Shown here piece by piece: positions 1 to 8,744 of a stretch of DNA of 64,000 nucleotides. Made by a program: the position numbers and the translations under genes. Under the pieces are notes generated by a model, which worked only from the letters and a program-made list of their open reading frames with translations, ran no database searches and was not told where the DNA came from. Numbering within the stretch: the first letter of the stretch is position 1; every line of letters begins with the position of its first letter. Source of the DNA: Paramarasmius palmivorus (Eukaryota > Basidiomycota > Agaricomycetes > Agaricales > Marasmiaceae); the NCBI GenBank assembly GCA_037176845.1, contig JAYKXP010000092.1, forward strand, positions 143,092 through 207,091, written 5' to 3'.

Positions 1-305
1 ATTCAGGAAGCATTTGGGCTCCAAAATAGGTTGGTGATATAGCAGATGTTCACTCTAGAATAACTCTGCTCGGTTCATCCATACCAGTGACTGGTGACCG
101 GTGACAGCTTGAATAGCTTTTGGTCATCTGGTTGCACCTATATTAAGCCGAAAATGAGATACCGATGCAGCGGCGAAGGAAGCGAGTATATCACAAGCAG
201 ATATGGGATGAGGTGACGGTCTGAGTCTGCGCAAGAATCTGGGTGATGATTATGAATGTTTCATAGATACAGCTTGAACACTAATATGACGGTCTGTCGT
301 ACTAC
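1..305. other. Left flank of the transposon, no gene seen
   Basis: No open frame with recognisable protein and no RNA gene is visible. This is host DNA interrupted by the insertion; it should continue at 12586 on the other side. Confidence 0.5.
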
Positions 306-312
306 CTGAAGT
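306..312. repeat. Left target-site duplication
   Basis: CTGAAGT lies directly outside the left inverted repeat and is repeated exactly at 12579-12585. Seven identical bases are visible; an eighth does not match. Confidence 0.85.
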
Positions 313-495
313 CACCTAAGGTTCCCACCGTAATCAACAAATTAGTTGACGCGTCAGGGCCATCTAATCCAACAAAGTTGTGTTTTTGCCCGCGTTTTGT
401 TCATCCGCGGGTAACATCCGCGGGCAGCTCTGACCTAAAAACCCTAAGTCTGCCTTTCCCGCGACGGCTCTATCTCTTTGAGCGCCTCTCCCTTC
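313..495. repeat. Left terminal inverted repeat of the KDZ element
   Basis: It begins CACCTAAGGTTCCCACCGTA and is the reverse complement of 12395-12578. The outer 160 bp or so match almost perfectly; a short T-rich stretch near 464-480 differs slightly between the ends. The repeat contains two tandem copies of CATCCGCGGG (see 402-424). Confidence 0.93.
402..424. repeat. Paired CATCCGCGGG motif inside the inverted repeat
   Basis: CATCCGCGGG occurs at 402-411 and 415-424, a 13-bp pitch, with a half-related GCCCGCG at 388-394. The mirror copies are at 12467-12476 and 12480-12489 in the right repeat. A GC-rich duplicated motif at the same place in both ends is a candidate transposase binding site. 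This is inference: no binding data are visible in the sequence. Confidence 0.5.
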
Positions 496-671
496 AGAGC
501 CTGTCAGTCCTTACCCTTCACTCTTCACTTCCAGTACTACCGTCCTTTGACCGTCCTGAGTTGACGGCTGCCTCAGTCTGAGCCTTGCCTATATTTTTAT
601 TTTTGTAAGATTAATCAATGTAAATATCAGTATACATAGACCACAAACTACGTATTCAAGTAACTAGCAAT

Positions 672-3016
672 CTATTTACTCTTCATAATATTTCGACCAG
701 TCTTAGAGGGAGGCTTGCGAGCTTTCTTGGGGGGAATCTTGGAATGCTCCGTGTCAGCAAACCTGGGAGCTGGGCCCTTACGACGAGGCGCGCGACGTTC
801 GGCTACGGGTACATCAAGATCATCATTCTCTACCTCGCTCCTCACACGTTTCTTGCTCCGACCGACTTCATCCACGAGGACATCGCACCCTGCACCTTCA
901 ACGTCAACGTTATCTTGATCGCCTTCTCCAGATACTCCGAACCACGGCTCAGGATCGTCTTCGATGTCGGGATCAGGGTGACCAAAGGAGTTGGTATTGG
1001 AAAATAGGACTGGGTCAATTGGAGGAGAAGGTCGAGCGTTGCAAGTGAAAGGGGAAGGGGATTCCAAAGGAAGAAGGGGAATCTCAGGCGAGGGGAGAAA
1101 CAAGGGACTTTCGGCACGGCCTTGTACAGCACCGAAGCTGGTATTTGGATCGAAATCTCGAGCGTTGATTACCGTAGCCGCTGGCCCATCATTACCGAAA
1201 TCCAGTGTTGGAACTACTTCTCCGAGATCGTCGTCGCTGAGGACTTCAAAACATGGGCGAGTGGGAGGATCATCGGAGAAGGGAGGCTCAGCACCTGGAG
1301 AACGTATTCTCACAAAGGGTATCGATGACGGCGTTGGGGAAGAAGGAGTAGGGGGAGAGACCGAGTCGAGAAGACCTGTTGGGGCAGTCAGGTCGTTTGC
1401 CTTGTCTGCCGACCCATCTTCCTCTTCGATGATGCGTTGAGACGGCTTCTTCGACTTGGATTTCTTCCTCTCCTTCTGACCTGAATCCTTCCCGTCCCCT
1501 TTCTTCCTCCCGCCTGTCTTCGGCTTCGACTTCGAACCAGAGTTCTTCGATTTCCGTTTCGACACTCCTACGACACCCTCATTGTCTGACTCTTCGAACT
1601 CGTCACCACTTTCAGCACCCACTTCCTCAGACACATCCTGCGAGACAGGAGGAACACCACCAAAATCGACAACGACCTTGGATGTGTTCTGCTTTCTTGG
1701 ACCCCGTTTCACGCCAGCGTCTGATCGCTCGTTTCTCTGGGGTACCGTTACTTCTCCATCGGATGCTCGTTTGGCGTAGTCGACCCGGAATGCTTCCCAC
1801 TCCTCATCTGAAAGAAGTCGTAGTCGACATTGACCATTACTAATCAGCGACTGTAGATTCTGGAGGTCCCGAACTGAGCTCGATATCGCACTCAGGTTCT
1901 TGACCTCTTTGAACGGCCAGCCTTCGAGTACAATCCCCTGATCATATGTCATTAGTTTGTCGAAGTTCTCATAGTGTACTTTAACCTCTCTCCCCTCTTC
2001 CAACGTGCCTCGTTGACGTTTGCAATCTTCTGTCTGACTCCTCAGAGATTCCCGAATTGATGAACGGAGCGCTCGAACTTTCTGGTTTGCAGTTGTGGGA
2101 AGATCTGTTTGACAGAATTGAGTAAGTCATTCCCAGCTATAGATAAAAAACGAGCGCTCACTTGCAATTTCGCACTTAGCCACCGCAAACGCTTGCATCA
2201 TCTGACCAACACGCTCAAGATTGAAGCCACCCTTCGCCACAAGCGTCATGTAGTCGCTATACGCCCGATTCGTGATAAACCAATATGGTTCCATAAAAGG
2301 CTCGTGTCGATTGCGAGTCACTAGAAGCATGGCCTCAACGCCGACCCGAAGGTTCATTGTTTTTATCTGGAGTCTGTGAGTATCGTAATGAGATAAATAA
2401 CAAAATAAGCTCGCACCAGGCCTACGATGTTAGCCAAAAGGCTAGATGCCTCCTGAGTGAGCCCACGGCTTGCGATTTTCGGAACGGCAACTTCCTTTCG
2501 TCTGTCCTCCGAAAACTTCTCCACCAATTCAGCCTTCTTCTCCTTGGTAAACGTTCGATATTCTTCTTTGAGTTTCTGGCTGAGTTCTGAGGCAGAGAGC
2601 TTGGGTTCTCCCTCTACATGGCCATCAGTAGTATGAAAGGTAAGAAAATTGAGACCGTACGTACTTTTCCTATTGTCTTTTGCAACAAGTGACTTGAACG
2701 CATTGAACGCGTTCACCTGATTTCTAGGCCGGACCATTCGCACCCCTCCTTGATAAACGCGATCCTCCACATAGCGAACCTTTCGTTTGAAGTCGCTCGC
2801 AATTTGAATGCACTGCGACCGGATGTAGCTAACTAGCCCTTCTATTGCAGAGTTCAGTTCACCCAATCTTTGCCTTTTTTCCTTCCGAATGCGCAGGCGT
2901 TCATCAGGAGCAAGAGGAGCACGTTTCTTCCTTGGGGCTTTGACTCTAGCTCGCTTCTGCTGTAGCGCCCTGGCGATTTTCCATTTTTTGGAGGCAAGTT
3001 TAGTGACGAGGACCAT
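672..3016 (-). CDS. HMG-like basic protein, KDZ transposon cargo
   Basis: Four exons join in frame into about 730 residues: introns near 2619-2665, 2370-2420 and 2105-2145, last exon 2104-672. I start at 3016 (MVLVTKLASKKW); an in-frame ATG at 3055 is also possible. After a Lys/Arg-rich N-terminus, residues of about 95-165 show VNAFNAFKSLVAKDN, then a KL.EEYRTFTKEKKAELVEKF pattern, which resembles the divergent HMG box of basidiomycete KDZ elements. A conserved-looking helical part follows (GFNLERVGQMMQAFAVAK). The last 440 residues are low-complexity, rich in K, S, P, D and E, and end in a basic tail with nuclear-localisation character. It probably binds DNA or chromatin and may help transposition or guide the TET/JBP enzyme; both roles are inference. 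It lies on the same strand as 3221-4532, just inside the left repeat. No frameshift is seen. Confidence 0.75.
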
Positions 3017-3220
3017 GACCAGCGAGACAGGGAAAGGAAGGGATGAGACGAGCAACCGGGAGTATCCAAAGCCTGCGGCCGAACCTCCAAGTCAACGGAG
3101 ATAGTTAATTTTTTTGATCATGGTTTTTGCGCTATTCTAGATATTTCAGATCTGCTCAGATTGAGACATGTGGCCAACAATTTATTTTTCCAACCGATAC
3201 AACAAACACTTGCTAGACAT

Positions 3221-4532
3221 TTACATTTTCCTAAGCAATAGATAATACAACATCGTCAAAACTTCCCTGCCAAGTCTGGGTCTAACATCATACATTCTGC
3301 GAACGAAGTCAGAAAAACTATTCTCCGAGTCGTTAAAAGCCTGAACGGTCAGACGCGACCTCTCTGGCCCAAACTTATGAGTCTGAAGATACATTCTTGT
3401 CCAAGGACCCAAATCCAAGCCTCTGAAGGCTTCGTCCCATTCTGGTCCTATCAGGAAGTTGACGTCCGGCACATCGTCATCGTCCTCGTCCAAATCGTCA
3501 CTGAGAATCGAGTCTAATACCCGTAGTTGACTTGGTCTCAGTCCCACAGTCACATCTTCAAGGTTCTCCCAGATATCATCTACAAAATGTATTTAATTAG
3601 TTGATCTACGCATAAGTCTGGCAACTTGAAGTACTCACCGTCAGTGTTCCGAGAAGATGTGCCTCGTTGGGGAGTAGACTCTCGGCGCTGTGGAGGTGTA
3701 GCTACTACAACGCGACGATGGGGTGTAGAGGGTGTCGTTTGCTGGCGTTGACTCGACGGAGATGGAGTCGGCTGAGTTGAGTGACTTGGAGTCACACTCG
3801 GAGTACGCGTAGTACGAGTTGCTGGTCTAGGAGTTTGGGGAGCCGGATCACGAGAATACGCGGGAGGTGCTGGGAGTGCTGCTAGTTCAGACGTTGACGG
3901 CGCTTGCACAAAATCGTGTAGAGGAGCAGCGCCTTTCGTGAGCATGGCGAAAAACCCCCCAGCAAACGAAGTGTGACAAGTAACGTAGGCCATGACCACC
4001 CTAGTGTTCTCGATGTTCTCTTGAGCTCCATCGCTGTAGTGCTGATCAGACTTGAAATAAAGAATCAAAGAACACGTTTACTTGCCGACTGAAATACAAA
4101 CTGATGCACTTTCCCCTATGAAACGCATAAAACATCTCCGAATCTTCATCCATCTGGCGACAAATCGTCTCGAACGCTCGAGAGTCTTGAAAATATTGAA
4201 TCAGTCGAGCTGGTTGGCGGTTCAGATGGACCGAGTTGTCGATCAGAGGCTGGAGTCTCTGCAGGATGTCCCGCGCCTTCTGACTCGAAGATACCTGGAA
4301 ATTGACAGGCCAAGCGAGTGAGGTAGCACTATGACCCACTCGACCTGTCATAAAGACACTGCTCCACCGATCAGTTAGATCGACCAAAAACCAAAACACA
4401 GGACACTCACGGCGTCCGATATATACCAGCTGCTACGTCCCTTTGATATCGCCCACCCGTAGACAGAAACCTTTCGCCCTGAGGAAAGCAGAAGATGAAA
4501 GAAGGCTCATGAATGGGGGCTGGAGACTGCAT
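3221..4532 (-). CDS. Unknown transposon cargo protein, 389 aa
   Basis: Exons 4532-4411, 4358-4082, 4050-3639 and 3579-3221 join in frame to 389 residues starting MQSPAPIHEPSF. I recognise no family. The N-terminal half looks globular: GERFLSTGGRYQRDVAAGIY, then a phrase around FMTGRVGHSATSLAWPV, aromatic-rich helices, and FAGGFFAMLTKG near residue 165. A Ser/Thr/Pro-rich linker follows (about residues 180-270), then a second compact part with an acidic run (DDLDEDDDDVPD). The gene is divergent from the TET/JBP gene with about 400 bp between the two starts, so a shared promoter is plausible. The intact frame and clean splice sites argue it is under selection, but its function is unknown. Confidence 0.7.
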
Positions 4533-4930
4533 TGACGACTTGGATAGAGATATGGAATGGGAGCAGAAAGAATGTGGCGGCCCAGAGCCACCGATAAATC
4601 AAACAATCATTGTGGGAACCTCTATCCAGAAAAGGATGCCATGTGTCACCAAGGCAACGTATGTTGAAATTCTTTTCCTCTGCTCCTTCTCATCCAAGTC
4701 TCAGCCGTTAGCCCGTCCGGTGCGTTTACACTCCATAGCACCCTTTCATCCACTTGAATACTCTTTTCAATGGGCTTATCGCACACTCTGTTGTACTCGA
4801 AGCCCGGGAATAACGGAGTGGACGAACCAAACAAACAACTTTGAAATTCCCCTTCCTCCTTTGTCATTTGACACTTTTCATCTGATTTCTGTTTCTGGAA
4901 ACACATACTGATAGCTCCGACAGTGTACGG

Positions 4931-6413
4931 ATGGCATCGGCTGCAGATATTCAGCCGTTCACGCTCTCCGCGTCTATCGACCTTGAGCCACTCGTCCAGC
5001 TGGCGTTTACAAACCAAGACGCTGTAGATCCAATATTTTCAGAATCTCCACTCAGCTCACCCCCACACTCTCCATTACCACCAAACTTCTCCGATTCCTC
5101 AACTTCTACTCCTCTCCCCGGTCCGTCATCGATTGCCGAAACTACGCAAGCGCAAAGTCGATCAAAGCAGCGTAGCAAGGAGCTCCGGAAGCGAAAACGT
5201 GAGGCCGAGAAAGAAGACGCCACTGCTTACGAGCCGCCACCTCCAACCAAACGCCGACATATCGAACCAGGCATTGAACGTTGCCAGGTGGTGCAACTCG
5301 ACGTCAGTCGATTTCGTGCATCTGGAAACGGCTTCACGGGCCACCACTCCCGCACCGGCTATCAGCCTGGAGAGTATACCTTGAGGGAGATGGTTGGCCC
5401 CAACTCGCGTTTCAAGTTCAATCTTCTTCAGTGGAATGGATCGTAAGTACTTTACCCTACGGAACTATGTGCCTCAAACTAATTCTTGTCAGGTTTACTC
5501 TACCAATCGTCGATCAGACGCGCCGAATATGGGTGATCTGCATCAGTAATCCCCGAGATAAGGAGTGGGGTGCCGTAACTACGAGGGCCGCCGACAAGCT
5601 GATGAAGCTACGTTCCAGAGTCGCGTTTACAACTAAACAGAAGAGCGGAAGTCGAAGAGGTCAACTCTTCACTCTCAATACCGGTGTTGTCAATGGGCTG
5701 GGTCTCAAGGTTAGTGACATTTATTGGGGCACTACGTACTGAGCTTAACACTGCGTTAGGCTCCTATCACCAGAAAGCAGGCAAACAAGAAGAGTTCTGC
5801 TGTCGTCGACGAGCTTCTTGCAGATGCTGATTTTCGCCGGATTGCTGGACACGGCTCAGGCGCGTTTCGGACGTGGCAGGAGAACATCTGGCAGAGCTAC
5901 GCTCAGAACAAGAAGGACTTACAGGCTCATGATGCCTCCCTGTGCTGGAACTATAACAACAGCATTTTTGCCGCCGCCGCGTTCAATTTTGGACCGCGAG
6001 TAGTTTCTCTTGATCATGTTGATTTTGAAAACCGCCCCGATGGGTTTTGTGCAGTCACCGCTCTTTGTCCGAGCGAGGGCGGGTACGACTACAAAACTGG
6101 CGGCCACCTTATCTTATGGGACCTACACCTAGTGGTCGAGTTTCCCCCAGGCACTACTATTCTTTTACCGTCGGCCATTCTTCGTCACTCTAATGTATCT
6201 ATTGGTGCAAACGAGCATCGCATGTCCTTTGCGCAATACTCGTCGGGGCATCTGTTCCGGTTCGTTGAACGTGGGTTTAGAACGGAAGAGGATTTTTTTG
6301 CTTCTCTTACACCGCGAGACAGAAAGTATGAAGAAGAGAGGGATGGTCGCCGATGGAAGGAGTCACTGAATAACTTTGCTACTTTAGATGATGTTTTGAA
6401 TGATCGCATGTAG
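4931..6413 (+). CDS. TET/JBP-family 2-oxoglutarate/Fe(II) dioxygenase
   Basis: Exons 4931-5442, 5493-5709 and 5760-6413 give 460 intact residues. Residues 1-160 are Ser/Pro-rich and then strongly basic (KQRSKELRKRKRE), likely disordered and nuclear. The double-stranded beta-helix domain fills the C-terminal half. The iron ligands are H329 and D331 (LDHVDFEN) and H386 (ILRHSN), and R397 in EHRMSFAQY is the likely 2-oxoglutarate-binding arginine. GGHLILWDLHLVVEFPPGTT before the distal His is characteristic of fungal TET/JBP proteins. Family members oxidise 5-methylcytosine (or thymine in JBP) in DNA; with every expected residue present, this copy should be active. Its substrate is inferred, not shown. 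No CXXC zinc finger is fused, as usual for fungal copies. Its place between KDZ inverted repeats marks it as transposon cargo. Confidence 0.93.
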
Positions 6414-7014
6414 ACATACACAGTCTTGTTGTACTCAATTACTTGGTCAATTGTACGTCCAATGTCCGAAATACTCATGAATCTAACTCAGCTAAGAAGG
6501 CAGGTTAATGGATACTCTGTCAGCGGTGAGTTTCTCACTGTGTCTGGGTCTTTGAGTTCATCATCGTATGGACTCTATACAGAACGTTCGTTCTCGTTCA
6601 GGTTTATATTCTTTCAAGTCTAAAGCATGCGGGAAGATGCTCCAGATTGATACTTTGGACAACATTGAACTAATTCATAATATTTGGATGCACCAGAGCT
6701 CAATGATTATGGCTTGGTTTCAATGATACGGCCCAAAGTGAGGTTTGGTGGTGAGTTTCTCACCATTTTACATGTAGATCACTATTTGCACCTTTGGGTT
6801 TGAACCAAATTTTTAGAAAAATGATATACATCATGTCAAGGCTTAGTCCATGCAGTTCGCGTACTTTCCTTGCAGTCTGGGGGTCATTGAACCGGACTAT
6901 AGCAAAATCTATATGTGTGCGTTTATGCGCGCTAAAGTTCACGGAGCTATTTCCTTTTTTAAAATGAGTCGGATGATCGACAACCGGTTACTGCACTTCC
7001 TCTTTTCTGCCATC
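6414..7014. other. Spacer inside the transposon, no gene seen
   Basis: About 600 bp between the TET/JBP stop and the next start. It is AT-rich with only short frames; it probably holds the TET/JBP 3' end and the promoter of the coiled-coil gene. No convincing motif was found. Confidence 0.4.
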
Positions 7015-7914
7015 ATGCCTCAGAATTCGGAGCTGGAGCCCAACAACGAGAGTGGCCCCTTGGTCGATACCTCGTATATCTATCCTTCCTCTAGTCCTTT
7101 ACCACCATCTAGTCCCTTACCACCATCTAGTCCTTTACCACCGTCTAGTCCTTTACCACCGTCTAGTCCGATGGACGAAACACGCGATAAATTCTCCGCT
7201 ACACTTCTCAGACCAGTCCTTGTGGGCCGCCATCCAGAAGGACCCTTGACATCGACCTCATTAGACTTGAGCTCATGTCGTAAAGTTCCTGAAGGCGAAA
7301 CGTGGTACGCTATTGGTGGGTAGCTTCTTTACCTCCTGCCCTATATGTTATCATTATTTTGTTTTAGATGATGAAGGCAACGAATACACGTTCGCGGAGT
7401 GGAATGCAATGGAATCCAAGCGCATTCGCGAAGAAGATGAGGAGCGGCGCCGGGTTCGCCGAGCTATCCTTCTTGAACAACATTTTCAAACGGTGGCGCG
7501 TCGCGAGCGTGAAGCGAAGAAACGAGCACGAGAGGAGAGGCGTCGGAAGATGCTGGAAGAACAGGAGAGAATTAGGTTGGAGAAGGCTCGTCTGAAGGAA
7601 CTGGAAAGGCAAAGAGCTAAGGCGAAACGAAGTTACAGGCGAAGAGCAGAACAGCTCCGAGAGAAGGCTCGTGAGCGTAAAGCACGGTGCGTGTCCTTTC
7701 CGTATTGAAAGCAGATTCAACTTACACTATAGTTTCTAGACTTCAAACTCAACTGAACTCATTACCAATAGGTGCTCAAGTCGAGCAGATAAACAACCGA
7801 CGGGAAAAGCAGCGACAGTATTCTCGTCAGTACCGTGAGACTCACAGGGCAGAAGTGAATGCCAGGGAAAGGCAGCGGAAAGCTCGTATTCGTAGTTCAT
7901 TATCCAGGGCATAG
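7015..7914 (+). CDS. Basic coiled-coil protein, KDZ transposon cargo
   Basis: Exons 7015-7315, 7368-7686 and 7740-7914 join in frame to 264 residues (MPQNSELEPNNESG). Residues of about 26-50 are four to five copies of SSPLPP. From about residue 105 the protein is a long highly charged helix rich in R, K and E (for example EEDEERRRVRRAILLEQHF), and it continues through exon 3 (REKQRQYSRQYRETHRAEVN). The pattern predicts a long coiled coil with nucleic-acid-binding charge; it resembles a bZIP only loosely, since no leucine heptad is clear. Function is unknown. It sits between the TET/JBP gene and 8015-8647, all on the plus strand. Intact frame; no family recognised. Confidence 0.7.
7091..7169 (+). 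repeat. 18-bp tandem repeat encoding SSPLPP
   Basis: Four to five consecutive 18-bp units of the type CTAGTCCTTTACCACCATCT lie inside exon 1 of the coiled-coil gene. They keep the reading frame and differ only at one or two bases, consistent with recent slippage. Confidence 0.85.
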
Positions 7915-8014
7915 TCGTATGAGAACTTGTGTTGATATTGTACCTATCACTCGTTGTATGAAACGAGCATTTGCAATGGATTCCTTTCGGTGTTAGTGTT
8001 ATCTGGTCATACCG

Positions 8015-8647
8015 ATGTATAGGAACATTTCCGGGGGCCGTGGACCATCAAAATGCGATCTACCTTGGCTGTTCCAGCATAGTGCGTTTTCCCATATTCT
8101 TGCGGCCATGGGAGGCAAAATTAATCTGTACTACAAGGAGTATTCGAGATACGGTACGTAGTCTAGTCACTACTAACATACTTCAAGCTAATATGCACTG
8201 TCTTTAGTTCCAATCAAGCAAGAAGAGTCCGACACTGTGGACCTCTGTTCTGTACCAACCCTCGATGCGGACGATAGTCATTGTCAAGGAGCCGAGTTGG
8301 TCAGCATTGAGGAGATGCGACTCAAGGTACAGGAAGGACGGAGAATGCTAAAGAGGGGAGAGAAAATTGACGCGGAGACAACGGAGTTGATTCGAACATA
8401 CGACGAAAATGAACGAATCGATCAAGAGGCATGGGAGCGTTTCTGTCGTTGGTGGGAGGATCTACAGGCTCGAAGGGAAGCACGAAGGATTGAGCTGTTG
8501 GAATTTGAAGGTGGCGGAGGCAGTGGTGACGACCATGACGGTGGCGACGACCATGGTGACGATGGATCAAAGAAGTTGGACGGTTCAAGGACGGCTCATG
8601 AGGCTACTGCTGATAAATCAACCCACAATGTAGACGGTAGCGCGTAG
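8015..8647 (+). CDS. Small protein with charged helices, KDZ transposon cargo
   Basis: Exons 8015-8153 and 8208-8647 join in frame to 192 residues starting MYRNISGGRGPSKCD. The N-terminal part (LPWLFQHSAFSHILAAM) is compact; the middle is helical and charged (EEMRLKVQEGRRMLKRGEKI, then EAWERFCRWWEDLQARREAR); the tail is Gly/Asp/His-rich (GGGGSGDDHDGG). I recognise no family. It follows the coiled-coil gene by 100 bp on the same strand and converges with the transposase gene, whose stop is 97 bp beyond. It could be a separate gene or a downstream part of a larger transcript with 7015-7914; the clear ATG and intact frame favour a separate gene. Confidence 0.6.
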
Positions 8648-8744
8648 TAAAAGTATTTCTTGAAACTCTTTCATTCAAGCTATTTCAATCATTACATTCT
8701 AACTTCGTAATACAACTATTGAGTTTTACAGAAAAAAAAAACCA

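Noticed and set aside
378..581. Small plus-strand protein MCFCPRFVHPRVTS, repeated on the minus strand at 12316-12513
   Set aside because: The two frames match only because they lie in the inverted repeats; they are not genes.
991..1440. 149-codon plus-strand frame
   Set aside because: It is the antisense of the low-complexity tail of the HMG-like gene; no family and no splice partners.
4646..5017. 123-codon minus-strand frame that could extend the 3221-4532 gene upstream
   Set aside because: The frame overlaps the TET/JBP start on the other strand, and the gene already has a good ATG at 4532 in frame with the next exon.
7971..8207. Plus-strand frame MQWIPFGVSVIWSY
   Set aside because: It conflicts with the frame used by exon 1 of 8015-8647 and shows no similarity.
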